A DNA stretch of 28,729 nucleotides, from positions 1 to 28,729 of the forward strand of contig JANMNC010000044.1 in assembly GCA_031373695.1 (NCBI GenBank), in the 5' to 3' direction. This document shows, piece after piece, positions 15,227-23,508 of the stretch. The DNA comes from Methylotenera_A sp031373695. GTDB taxonomy: Bacteria > Pseudomonadota > Gammaproteobacteria > Burkholderiales > Methylophilaceae. A program made the translations under genes and the position numbers. Positions within the stretch are counted from its first letter, which is position 1. Every line of letters starts with the position of its first letter. Under the pieces are notes generated by a model. It was not told where the DNA came from. It did not search any database and saw only the letters and a list, made by a program, of their open reading frames with translations.

Positions 15227-17716
15227 TTACTGTTTGTTAATTTTGCTGTATTGATAGTCATCGTGCCAATATTTTGGTTGCGTCTGCCGCCAAGATTTAA
15301 TTTGTATGGGTTTGTTATTGGTAAAATCTATCACCAATGCGCCATGATAATCAGAGCGATAATTAACCGCGCCACTTTCTTCGAAACGCTTTTCTATTAA
15401 TGGCTTAGGGTGTTTAAAGCGATTCAAATAGCCAACTGTAAAAATAACCTGTTTTGCATCGACTGCTTCTATGAAATCTAGCGTAGATGAGGTTTTACTG
15501 CCGTGATGCGGTGCTATTAAAACATCACTTTTTAACATTCCATTACCTTCTAAGGCATCGCCAGAAGGCACATATCTATTGGCTTGCAGCAGTGCACTTT
15601 CAGCCTGCTTTTCAATATCACCTGTGAGTAAAATACGACCAAACTGACTAGTCACTTTCACAACGCAGCTTCTATTATTATCGCTTATTGTTGAATCTTG
15701 ATAACTTTGCCAGCTGGGGTGCAGCACCTCAAAATCGACCTTATCCCATTGCCAATGCTGGCCTGCAAAGCATTTTATTGGCTTAAAGGTAGGTTTTTTT
15801 ACATTTTCTGGGCTTATGTCAGCGGCATCAAATGTAGTTAGCAACCAACTAACAGGCATTTGTGCCAGCACAGAAGTAGCACCTCCGCTGTGATCTGCAT
15901 CATTATGACTCACTATAAAACCATCTAGTTTTTGTATGCCTTCACCATGTAAATAAGGTATTACAATACGGCTACCTGCATCACTTTGTGCAGAATAGCG
16001 GCTGCCTGCATCGTATAAAAGCGTGTGATTAGCAGTTTTAATCACCACACTTAAACCTTGCCCAACATCTAACACGCTTGCTTGCAATTCGCCATCGTGC
16101 AATTTATTGGGTTGTGCAAAAAAAAGTGGCAATAATAAAATTAAGCCTAACCAGCGCTGCGGAAAACCTCGCGGCAACAGCAGCCATAACACACCGAGCA
16201 TGGCTAGAATTGATGTCCAAATAGTGGGTGCCGCTTGCTGCCATATCGCCATTGGTAGGCTTGCTAGCCAATTTAAACCCAGCATGCTGGTTTCTAAAAC
16301 CCAATGCGCAGTGATTAATATAAAGTCGGCAGGCAATAAACTACCAATAATACTCAGCGGTACCACGATCAAACTTATAACAGGAATCGCCAATGCATTT
16401 GCAATGGGTGAAATAATGGAAGTTTGCCCAAATATGACAATTAATATTGGCAGCAAACCGATGGTAATAGCCCACTGCGTTTTTATAGCCTCGCTAAGCC
16501 AATGCTGTGCTTGCCGCCTGCCAACTGTTACGTAAGCGATCATTGCGACCGCACTAAACGATAGCCAAAACCCAGGAGCTATAACCGCCCATGGATCAAT
16601 TAGTACCACCACAATTAACGCAATGGCTAAAGCCCGTGAAATTGCTAAATTTCGCCCAAATAATAACGCTAGCGCAAAAGCAACCAGCATAAATAACGTA
16701 CGCTGTGTGGGCACCGACATGCCAGCGAGTAGCGCATACAATACAGCCACAGCTAAACCTGCAAAAGTAGCGGCTTTGCGTGTGGGCATAAATAGCACCA
16801 AACTAGGCATGCGCCGCCAAAAAAAGGCAGTTAGCGCAAATGCCAAGCCTGCCAACATCGTGATGTGTAAACCAGAAATACTCATAAGATGATTAGTACC
16901 AGTGCGTAAATACACATCCCAATTGGCTTGGCTAATTTGGCTATCATCGCCCACCACTAAAGCGCGAATAATGCCTGCATATGGCTTATTAACTAGCGTC
17001 TGGTTAATACGTTTGCCAATTTTTTCACGTGCCGCTTCTACTATATAGCTTGGTCGCCACACAAAACTACTTAGTTTTTTGTAGCCACTTTTTTGGTGAA
17101 TGTTACCTGTGGCACGCACATTTTCACTTAAAGCCCAAGCTTCAAAATCAAAACCATGCGGGTTATATGTAGTGTGCGGGCGCTTTAAACGTACTGTAAA
17201 TTGCCAACGCTCGCCTGCATGAAAATTACTCGCTAGATTTGGGCTGGCAGACTGCATATTATTTGAATAGTTTTCGCGATAAAAGTTAAGCGTAATGTGG
17301 CTTGGAACATTTAGGCGAGATACTGAACTGCGGCCAAAATTAGAAACTGTTGAATTAGAACCTGCAGATACAGAGGCTTGATTGAGTACTTTTTCGACAT
17401 CAAACTGAAAGCGCTCACCGCGCTCGGTAACTTCTGGCAATGTGGCAATAACACCAACAAGCCTGATGCTTTTTTGCTGCCATTGTGTTGGCAGTTGGTC
17501 GCTTAATCTAATTGTTGCAAGTGTAGCTGCCCAAAAAAAGCCAAGTAAACCTGCAAAAACCAATAAATTAAATGCTTTTAAATAGTAAACCCGAGATGGC
17601 TTAAACGCGAAGTAAATACTAGGTATTAATAAAAAAAACCAATACAGCGTTGGCAGCGCCGCTTGCTGTTGCAATAACCAAGCGCCAAAAACAAAGCCTA
17701 GCGCAAACAGCTTCAT
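15227..17716 (-). CDS. comEC: ComEC/Rec2-family DNA uptake channel
   Basis: ComEC passes single-stranded DNA across the inner membrane in natural transformation. The 829-residue protein has the full three-part layout. Residues about 1-210 are the N-terminal helices and a DUF4131/OB-like region. About 225-510 is the multi-helix Competence domain, opening with GIIRALVVGDDSQIS and TNHLMSISGLHITMLAG. About 545-815 is the metallo-beta-lactamase-like domain with VLDVGQGLSVVI, the metal motif HNDADHSGG, LLTGDIEK and APHHGSKTSS. All motifs look intact, so a functional nuclease-like domain is plausible. The gene sits 14 bases after lolD. The rest of the competence machinery is not in this window. Confidence 0.94.
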   Translation of the reverse strand: MKLFALGFVFGAWLLQQQAALPTLYWFFLLIPSIYFAFKPSRVYYLKAFNLLVFAGLLGFFWAATLATIRLSDQLPTQWQQKSIRLVGVIATLPEVTERGERFQFDVEKVLNQASVSAGSNSTVSNFGRSSVSRLNVPSHITLNFYRENYSNNMQSASPNLASNFHAGERWQFTVRLKRPHTTYNPHGFDFEAWALSENVRATGNIHQKSGYKKLSSFVWRPSYIVEAAREKIGKRINQTLVNKPYAGIIRALVVGDDSQISQANWDVYLRTGTNHLMSISGLHITMLAGLAFALTAFFWRRMPSLVLFMPTRKAATFAGLAVAVLYALLAGMSVPTQRTLFMLVAFALALLFGRNLAISRALAIALIVVVLIDPWAVIAPGFWLSFSAVAMIAYVTVGRRQAQHWLSEAIKTQWAITIGLLPILIVIFGQTSIISPIANALAIPVISLIVVPLSIIGSLLPADFILITAHWVLETSMLGLNWLASLPMAIWQQAAPTIWTSILAMLGVLWLLLPRGFPQRWLGLILLLPLFFAQPNKLHDGELQASVLDVGQGLSVVIKTANHTLLYDAGSRYSAQSDAGSRIVIPYLHGEGIQKLDGFIVSHNDADHSGGATSVLAQMPVSWLLTTFDAADISPENVKKPTFKPIKCFAGQHWQWDKVDFEVLHPSWQSYQDSTISDNNRSCVVKVTSQFGRILLTGDIEKQAESALLQANRYVPSGDALEGNGMLKSDVLIAPHHGSKTSSTLDFIEAVDAKQVIFTVGYLNRFKHPKPLIEKRFEESGAVNYRSDYHGALVIDFTNNKPIQIKSWRQTQPKYWHDDYQYSKINKQ

Positions 17717-17730
17717 TTTTTGTTTAGCGG

Positions 17731-18423
17731 TTAAACAAACTGTACAAGTTTGCCATCTACCAATTTATATTGGCGTTGCATTTTAGCAGCCAAACCCAAA
17801 TCATGCGTCACCACCACCAAACTAGTGTTTTGCGCTTGATTAATTTCTAGCAACAAATCAAATACTTGGTTTGCAGTAACCCTGTCTAAGTTACCTGTGG
17901 GTTCATCGGCCAATATGCAAGCAGGCTGTGTCACAAGTGCCCTAGCAAGTGCGGCGCGTTGACGCTCGCCGCCAGAAAGCTCGCCAGGCATGTGTTCTAG
18001 CCGATGCCCCATGCCCACTTTTTTAAGCATCTCAGTTGCCAAAGCCAATGCTTGCTCACTTGATATGCGCCTAATGAGTAAAGGCATCGCTACGTTTTCA
18101 ATAGCCGTAAACTCAGGTAGCAAATGATGAAATTGATACACAAAACCTAGCGATTGATTTCTAAGTTGGCCTTTTTCTGTCTCTGATAGGCGACTTAAGT
18201 CTTTGCCCATCAACGCTACATGTCCGCTACTAGGTATATCTAGCCCGCCTAGTAAATGCAGCAAAGTACTTTTACCAGAACCCGACGCGCCGACAATTGC
18301 AATTTGCTCACCTGTATTAACACTTAAATCAATGCCATTTAATACTGAAACATCTAAGCCCGTGTAGGTTTTGCTAAGCGCTTGGCAAGCAATTATGCTG
18401 TTAGAGTTTAAGTTATTATTCAT
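17731..18423 (-). CDS. lolD: Lipoprotein-releasing ABC transporter ATPase LolD
   Basis: Drives release of outer-membrane lipoproteins from the inner membrane to LolA. The 230-residue ATPase has Walker A GASGSGKS (45-52), signature LSGGE (149-153) and Walker B ILADEP (170-175). The stretch GFVYQFHHLLPEFTAIENVAMP is the typical LolD Q-loop region. Its start overlaps the end of the permease gene by eight bases (ATGAATAA), which implies coupled translation and fixes the pairing. Confidence 0.96.
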   Translation of the reverse strand: MNNNLNSNSIIACQALSKTYTGLDVSVLNGIDLSVNTGEQIAIVGASGSGKSTLLHLLGGLDIPSSGHVALMGKDLSRLSETEKGQLRNQSLGFVYQFHHLLPEFTAIENVAMPLLIRRISSEQALALATEMLKKVGMGHRLEHMPGELSGGERQRAALARALVTQPACILADEPTGNLDRVTANQVFDLLLEINQAQNTSLVVVTHDLGLAAKMQRQYKLVDGKLVQFV

Positions 18424-19723
18424 ATCTCAACGCCTCTGCAGGGTTAATTTTAGACGCTTTATAGCTTGGATAAAGCGTAGCGAGTAGGCTTAACACAAAC
18501 GACATCACAATAATGGTGATGACATCTGGCCACTCTAACTTGGATGGCAAATCACTGATGTAGTAAACATCTTTGGCTAAAAACTGTACGTGGAATAAAT
18601 TTTCGATAAACGGAATAATCGTATCAATATTAAGCGCAATAATAACGCCAATCGCGGCCCCTAACAGGGTGCCGATGACGCCAATGAGCGCACCTTGCAC
18701 AATAAAAATACTCATAATACTGCGTGGGCTAGCGCCAAATGTACGCATAATCGCAATGTCTGCGCGCTTATCGGTTACCGCCATAACTAGTGTTGATACG
18801 ATATTGAAAGCGGCCACCGCCACAATCAATGTCAATATAATAAACATCACGCGTTTTTCTAGCTGTACCGCTTTAAAGAAGTTGGCGTGTTGCTGTGTCC
18901 AATCGGTAATAAAATAAGCATTCGCGTTTTGTGATTTTTGCGTAAGGCTTTGTGAAAGTTTAGCCGACATCGTTGGTGCATCAAATAAATCATCCAATTT
19001 CAATCTAAGCCCAGAAACATTGTCACCCATGCGGTAAAGTTTTGCGGCATCGTCAATATGTATAAGCGCTAAACCTGCATCGTATTCATACATACCTATT
19101 TGAAAGAGGCCAGCCACCTTAAACTGTTTAATGCGCGGCACTACACCTGTTGGTGTAAATTGGCCTTGCGGAGCCATCAATACCACTTTATCGCCCACTG
19201 TTAAGCCTAGCAATTGGGCTAAATCTGCACCCAGCACAATATTAAATTCGCCAGCACGCAAATCATCCAGCTTACCGGCTTTCATATGGCGACCTAAATC
19301 AGCCACTTTGTCTTCTTGCGCTGGTAACACGCCGCGCACTATTGCGCCCTGCACGGCTTGCCCATAACTTAGCATGCCTTGCGCCATAACATAGGGCGCA
19401 CTGGCTATTACCTTTGGCTCAGTTTTTACTTGTTTGGCTAATGTAGGCCAATCACTTAACTGGTTATTAGCCCCAGTTATTTCTAAATGCGAAGCCACAC
19501 CTAAAATACGATTGCGCAACTCTGCCTGAAAGCCGTTCATAACAGAAAGCACTACAATAAGCGCGGCCACGCCCAAGGCAATGCCTATCATGCTGGTGAG
19601 CGATATAAATGATATGAAATGATTTTTGCGTTTGGCGCGTGTGTAGCGCAAACCCACAAAAAGCTCAAAAGGCAATCTAGCGACTAAAGACCTAGAAACT
19701 AAATACTTAGATATAAATGACAT
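18416..19723 (-). CDS. lolC: Lipoprotein-releasing system permease, LolC/LolE (LolF-like)
   Basis: A 435-residue MacB/FtsX-type permease with four membrane helices (one at about 40-65, three in the C-terminal third) and a large periplasmic domain. Conserved segments include ELFVGLRYTRAKRKNHFISFIS, GIALGVAALIVVLSVMNGFQ, ADIAIMRTFGASPRSIM and LYPSYKASKINPAEALRYE. The loop GQFTPTGVVPRIKQF resembles the LolC hook that captures LolA. Only one permease gene accompanies lolD, so it may form a homodimer of the LolF kind rather than a LolC/LolE pair. The first about 17 residues before LPFELF look extra; a start at TTG near 19675 is possible. The ATG has no ribosome site but is preceded by a hairpin (separate entry). 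Confidence 0.92.
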   Translation of the reverse strand: MSFISKYLVSRSLVARLPFELFVGLRYTRAKRKNHFISFISLTSMIGIALGVAALIVVLSVMNGFQAELRNRILGVASHLEITGANNQLSDWPTLAKQVKTEPKVIASAPYVMAQGMLSYGQAVQGAIVRGVLPAQEDKVADLGRHMKAGKLDDLRAGEFNIVLGADLAQLLGLTVGDKVVLMAPQGQFTPTGVVPRIKQFKVAGLFQIGMYEYDAGLALIHIDDAAKLYRMGDNVSGLRLKLDDLFDAPTMSAKLSQSLTQKSQNANAYFITDWTQQHANFFKAVQLEKRVMFIILTLIVAVAAFNIVSTLVMAVTDKRADIAIMRTFGASPRSIMSIFIVQGALIGVIGTLLGAAIGVIIALNIDTIIPFIENLFHVQFLAKDVYYISDLPSKLEWPDVITIIVMSFVLSLLATLYPSYKASKINPAEALRYE

Positions 19724-19729
19724 AGGCAG

Positions 19730-19757
19730 AATCTTAGCAGTTTATACCGCTAAGATT
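19730..19757 (-). promoter_or_regulatory. Perfect stem-loop just upstream of the lolC start
   Basis: AATCTTAGC (19730-19738) and GCTAAGATT (19749-19757) form a perfect 9-base stem with a 10-base loop. On the minus strand, the transcribed strand of lolC, the hairpin ends six bases before the ATG and covers where a ribosome site would be. It lacks a following T run on that strand, so it is not a terminator for the gene upstream. It could be a translational control element or a dimeric repressor site. Confidence 0.5.
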
Positions 19758-19811
19758 TTGAACTGCATTAAATTATTTACACCATAAAAATTGCTAAAGA
19801 CACAAACCTTG

Positions 19812-19817
19812 ATTATA
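19812..19817 (-). promoter_or_regulatory. Candidate -10 box for the lolC block
   Basis: TATAAT on the minus strand lies about 90 bases upstream of the lolC ATG, within the 131-base gap after the PilZ-like gene. No good -35 is seen at the right distance, so support is weak. It would place the stem-loop in the 5' leader of the transcript. Confidence 0.3.
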
Positions 19818-19854
19818 AAATCTATTGTAAAAATATATGACCTAAGGTGCGCTA

Positions 19855-21531
19855 CTAGGCAGGAACTGCTACCCTTATCCACTCACGTTGTTTTATTAAT
19901 GGCGCACCTACCATTATTAGTTTATCTTCGCCTTCTATATTAATACGGTATTCATTACCGCGCTTATATTCGTTTCTTGGCAAAATAATAGAATATTTAT
20001 TGAGTTTATTGTCTTTATTCGTTAACAAAATGCCAGCAAACGAATACATCTGAGCAAAGTTCATCTCACTATCATTAACAAAATACCCACTAAGTGCTGC
20101 TGATTTCATGCTTTGGTCTACACGCGCCACTTGCACTGCAGTGCTTTGTGTACTGAGCACCTCAAGCCCAACACGGTAAGTGCCATTGGCCTGTTTACGT
20201 AAGTTTTTAATTTCGGCAATCACAAATAAATCTTTATCATCTGGCGAAGTGTAGCCAACCAACTTACCTGTTTCTACCCAACTACTCACTTCTTTGCCCA
20301 AATCTACAGCAAAGCCATTTGTGCTTTCATCCACCATCCACCAGTTTTCACTGCCAAGACTGTTGTAGCGGGCTTGTGATGGAATTTTATTTCTGCGATT
20401 AAGCGCCATTTGCACATCAAAATTAGTAGCATCGTCGTCGGCTGTTTCTTCTGCCAGCTTTTCACTAGCTTGCTTAGCTTTAATGGTTTCAAGGCGACTA
20501 CAAATATCCTCTAAACCATAACTTACATTTAATAATTTACTGTGTTTATTGCGTGCTTCACTTCTACGTTGGCGCTCATAACCTTCTACACACCATTCTG
20601 CCCGTAGTTTTTTAAATAATTTAACAATGACAGTAGCAGGCGCAATTTTTTCAAGACCAAACTCTGTAAGCGGTTTTTGAGTGTCTACTGCACATAAATA
20701 AGCTTCAATTTTATCAATTAAGCGCGTTGTCTTCCAAAAGCGATAATCGGCAAATTTTTCTACTGCGCGAATACGCTCAGGACCCTTGTCACCTTCTAAA
20801 TTAATAAAAAACTGCACTTTATCTTGTTTATATTTATTTAAAATTAATGGATTAGTTGCCCAGTATCTTAAAACTTGTTCGGTCAATTGAATTTGTAATC
20901 GGCTGTAATTACCTTTGTGCAAAGTATCCATCATGAAACCTTGTTTTAACAAGGTAGCAATGCTGGTTTCTTTATTTTGATAACTGTATAAGAATAAATT
21001 TTTATTCATAATTGCCAATTTTTCGGCAAATTTGATGACTTTGTGAACAGATTCCCAAGTGCCAACTGGCGCTGGTTGATCGTCAAAATAACGCCATTTT
21101 GCCATCGCGAAAGTGGCGTTTAAATAACGGCATAAAATTAAATTTATTTTCTCAACACTTAAAAATTCTTTATTTTGACTTTCGTATAAATCAAAAAATT
21201 GTTTGTAAGCCACGAATAATTGTCGGTGGTATAAATACGCAGAATTATGAATATCAGACTCTAGTTTTTTATTAATCTTTAATATAGTCAAGTACTTATA
21301 ATTTGTTTTTTTTGCTTGGCGATAAGTGTTTTTGTCAATTTCAAGAATAAACTCAATCTGGCGTTTTGCTTGTGAAAATGTCTCAAACTGAATTTTAGCC
21401 AACTGTTGTCTAGTCTCTTTTAAAACGTCTAGCGCATCCATTGCTGGAATTGTGTCCATCCAACCCAGCGTCTTTTGCATCTCTTGATGATGAAAAACCG
21501 TTTGAATTTTATTGATAACCGTTGTAAACAT
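19855..21531 (-). CDS. Uncharacterised protein with PilZ-like motifs
   Basis: A 558-residue soluble protein with no signal peptide or membrane helix. Residues about 1-310 are mostly helical and rich in Lys, Gln and aromatic residues. From about 315 there is ERQRRSEARNKH, containing RSEAR (323-327), which fits the RxxxR motif of c-di-GMP-binding PilZ domains. A DESTNG (401-406) fits the second motif (D/N)xSxxG. The two are about 75 residues apart, wider than in YcgR-type PilZ domains, with an acidic linker (EETADDD) between. The C-terminus (about 395-558) looks beta-rich. The upstream TTG at 21549 would add six residues; I prefer ATG 21531. It has no operon partner: it diverges from ribE and is separated from lolC by 131 bases. 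A c-di-GMP effector role is inference. Confidence 0.7.
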   Translation of the reverse strand: MFTTVINKIQTVFHHQEMQKTLGWMDTIPAMDALDVLKETRQQLAKIQFETFSQAKRQIEFILEIDKNTYRQAKKTNYKYLTILKINKKLESDIHNSAYLYHRQLFVAYKQFFDLYESQNKEFLSVEKINLILCRYLNATFAMAKWRYFDDQPAPVGTWESVHKVIKFAEKLAIMNKNLFLYSYQNKETSIATLLKQGFMMDTLHKGNYSRLQIQLTEQVLRYWATNPLILNKYKQDKVQFFINLEGDKGPERIRAVEKFADYRFWKTTRLIDKIEAYLCAVDTQKPLTEFGLEKIAPATVIVKLFKKLRAEWCVEGYERQRRSEARNKHSKLLNVSYGLEDICSRLETIKAKQASEKLAEETADDDATNFDVQMALNRRNKIPSQARYNSLGSENWWMVDESTNGFAVDLGKEVSSWVETGKLVGYTSPDDKDLFVIAEIKNLRKQANGTYRVGLEVLSTQSTAVQVARVDQSMKSAALSGYFVNDSEMNFAQMYSFAGILLTNKDNKLNKYSIILPRNEYKRGNEYRINIEGEDKLIMVGAPLIKQREWIRVAVPA

Positions 21532-21579
21532 GCTCGTATGCCTAGGCAAAAATAATTAATAACAATTTCATCATTGCAA

Positions 21580-21589
21580 GGCACGTGCC
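21580..21589. promoter_or_regulatory. GGCACGTGCC palindrome between divergent genes
   Basis: A perfect 10-base palindrome in the 194-base region between the PilZ-like gene (minus) and ribE (plus). It is G+C rich in an otherwise very AT-rich stretch. It lies 49 bases upstream of the PilZ-like ATG, a plausible operator position. No regulator is assigned. Confidence 0.3.
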
Positions 21590-21691
21590 AACTTGAAAAC
21601 TGTATTGTATTAATCAATTTAAATTAATCTATATTCCTTTATTTATGTTTATTATTTTATATTCAATTAGGCAAATTATCGGTTTGAGCTA

Positions 21692-21715
21692 ACCTGTTAG
21701 TGGCTTCACCTGTTA
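21692..21715 (+). repeat. Direct repeat ACCTGTTA just upstream of ribE
   Basis: ACCTGTTA occurs at 21692-21699 and again at 21708-21715, 16 bases apart start to start, ending 10 bases before the ribE ATG. The spacing of about one and a half turns is not the usual 10 or 21, so this may be chance. No FMN riboswitch (conserved AGGGGCAGGGTGA-type core) is visible upstream of ribE. Confidence 0.25.
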
Positions 21716-21725
21716 AAATTGAATA

Positions 21726-22334
21726 ATGTTCACAGGTATTATTCAAGCAGTAGGTCAAATTAGCGCAATTACCCCCGTGGGTGATGATGTAAAGCTATTA
21801 ATTGCAGCAGAAAATCTAAATTTAACTGACGTAGCTGTAGGTGACAGTATTGCGGTTAACGGTATTTGCTTAACTGCTACCAACATCACAGCAAGCCATT
21901 TTGAAGCGCATGTATCTAAAGAAACGCTTAATGTAACCACTGGTTTAAATAAGCTATCTGCAGTTAATTTAGAAAAAGCACTGCGCTTAAATGACCGGCT
22001 AGGCGGCCACTTAGTGAGTGGTCACGTAGATGGTATTGGTGAAATTATGCAATTTGAAGAACTAGGCGACTGTTGGTTGCTCGCTATTCGTGCACCGCAT
22101 GCTATTTCTAAATACATCGCCAAAAAAGGCTCTATTTGTGTAGACGGCGTAAGTTTAACTGTGAATAAAATTGCGTTTGATACATTTGCAGTGAATATTA
22201 TTCCGCACACTTTGCAAAACACTGCATTTCTGCATTACGAAGTGGGTAGTTGCGTGAACTTAGAGATAGACCAAATAGCACGCTATGTAGAGCGCATGGC
22301 CGAATGGGCAACCGAGTCCGCAAACAAAATTTAA
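21726..22334 (+). CDS. ribE: Riboflavin synthase, alpha chain
   Basis: Dismutates two molecules of 6,7-dimethyl-8-ribityllumazine to riboflavin. The 202-residue protein shows the expected internal duplication of two lumazine-binding barrels. The N-terminal MFTGIIQAVGQI with VGDSIAVNGICLTAT is echoed by HVDGIGEIMQF with KGSICVDGVSLTVNKI in the second half. LGGHLVSGHVDG links them and VNIIPHTLQNT follows. The length is typical. ribBX follows after 13 bases, so they are co-transcribed. ribD and ribH, common neighbours, are not in the window. Confidence 0.96.
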   Translation: MFTGIIQAVGQISAITPVGDDVKLLIAAENLNLTDVAVGDSIAVNGICLTATNITASHFEAHVSKETLNVTTGLNKLSAVNLEKALRLNDRLGGHLVSGHVDGIGEIMQFEELGDCWLLAIRAPHAISKYIAKKGSICVDGVSLTVNKIAFDTFAVNIIPHTLQNTAFLHYEVGSCVNLEIDQIARYVERMAEWATESANKI

Positions 22335-22347
22335 AGCGAATAAAGCA

Positions 22348-23454
22348 ATGCCTCACAAAACTATAAGCCCAATTACAGACATCATCGCAGACATTAAAGC
22401 TGGCAAAATGGTCATTTTGGTAGATGATGAAAATCGCGAAAATGAAGGCGATTTTGTTATTGCAGCTGAATTTGCAACCGCTGAACATATTAACTTTATG
22501 GCTAAACATGGCCGTGGCTTAATATGTTTAACGCTATCGGAGGCACGTTGCAAACAGCTAAACTTACCGCCTATGGTGATTAAAAATGGTACGCGTCTGG
22601 GCACTAACTTTACCGTATCTATTGAGGCAGCCAGTGGCGTTACTACAGGCATCTCAGCTAAAGACCGTGCCACAACTATTAAGGCAGCAGTGGCCAAAGA
22701 TGCCAATACAAAAAGCCTTATTAGCCCTGGCCATATATTTCCGCTAACAGCATTAAACGGCGGTGTGCTGGTGCGTGCTGGGCACACTGAAGCGGGTTGT
22801 GATTTAGCAGCGCTTGCTGGGTTTGAATCTGCCAGTGTGATTTGCGAAATTTTAAAAGACGATGGTGAAATGGCCAGACTACCTGATTTGGTTGCAATAG
22901 CGCTTCAGCATCAAATTAAAATAGGCACCATTGCCGATTTAATACACTACAGATCTGAGACCGAAAAACTAATAGAACGTGCAGCTGAGCGCATTGTAAC
23001 CACGCCTTATGGTGAAATGCAGCTTATTGCTTATCGCGATAAAATCACCAACGAAACGCATTTGGCTTTAATAAAAGGTAAACCATCTGCCGAGCAAGAA
23101 ACATTGGTGCGTGTACACGAACCACTTTCTGTATTTGATTTACTTGATAGCAGTAGCTGTACACATAGCTGGAATATGCTTAAAGCCATGCAAACCATCT
23201 CGCAAGCCGATTGTGGCGTAATAGTGTTGCTGCACCATGCCGAAAGCGGTGATGATTTGGTAATGCGTATTGAGCATGCTGATGAGCCAATTCGCTATAA
23301 TCAAGAGTTACGCACCTATGGGATTGGTTCGCAGATTTTGCTAGATCTGGGCGTACGTAGAATGCGCTTAATGGCAACGCCACGCAAAATGCCAAGTATG
23401 GTGGGTTTTGGCTTAGAAATTACTGGCTACCTAGAAGCTGAAAAATTACCATAA
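22348..23454 (+). CDS. ribBX: 3,4-dihydroxy-2-butanone-4-phosphate synthase with degenerate GTP cyclohydrolase II domain (RibBX type)
   Basis: Residues about 1-205 are a complete RibB: VDDENRENEGD (25-35), HGRGLICL (54-61), GTNFTVSIEA, and AGHTEAGCDLA around 145-155. RibB turns ribulose 5-phosphate into the four-carbon precursor of lumazine. Residues about 215-368 align with GTP cyclohydrolase II (GEMQLIAYRD, LVRVHEPL, ATPRKMPSMVGFGLEI). But the zinc-binding cysteine triplet and the surrounding SECLTGD and RCDCG motifs are gone: the equivalent stretch reads HEPLSVFDLLDSSSCTHSW. The catalytic region GRNIGL is also missing. This matches the proteobacterial RibBX variant, in which the second half lacks cyclohydrolase activity. 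A separate ribA must then exist elsewhere in the genome. Confidence 0.9.
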   Translation: MPHKTISPITDIIADIKAGKMVILVDDENRENEGDFVIAAEFATAEHINFMAKHGRGLICLTLSEARCKQLNLPPMVIKNGTRLGTNFTVSIEAASGVTTGISAKDRATTIKAAVAKDANTKSLISPGHIFPLTALNGGVLVRAGHTEAGCDLAALAGFESASVICEILKDDGEMARLPDLVAIALQHQIKIGTIADLIHYRSETEKLIERAAERIVTTPYGEMQLIAYRDKITNETHLALIKGKPSAEQETLVRVHEPLSVFDLLDSSSCTHSWNMLKAMQTISQADCGVIVLLHHAESGDDLVMRIEHADEPIRYNQELRTYGIGSQILLDLGVRRMRLMATPRKMPSMVGFGLEITGYLEAEKLP

Positions 23455-23457
23455 ACC

Positions 23458-23469
23458 AGACTTAAGTCT
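23458..23469. promoter_or_regulatory. AGACTTAAGTCT palindrome after ribBX
   Basis: A perfect 12-base palindrome four bases after the ribBX stop and about 40 bases before yqgE. With no loop it is a poor hairpin and no T run follows at once, so it suits a protein-binding site better than a terminator. A TGTTAATAT extended -10-like element sits at 23492-23500. Confidence 0.3.
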
Positions 23470-23508
23470 ATGATTATTTTATCTTATTTTGTGTTAATAT
23501 AAGTTTAA

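Noticed and set aside
16107..16535. Plus-strand 142-residue open frame inside comEC
   Set aside because: Its composition mirrors the antisense of the hydrophobic Competence domain; no family features or start signals.
21600..21725. FMN riboswitch upstream of ribE
   Set aside because: None of the conserved FMN aptamer core segments are present and the leader is AT-rich with only short repeats.
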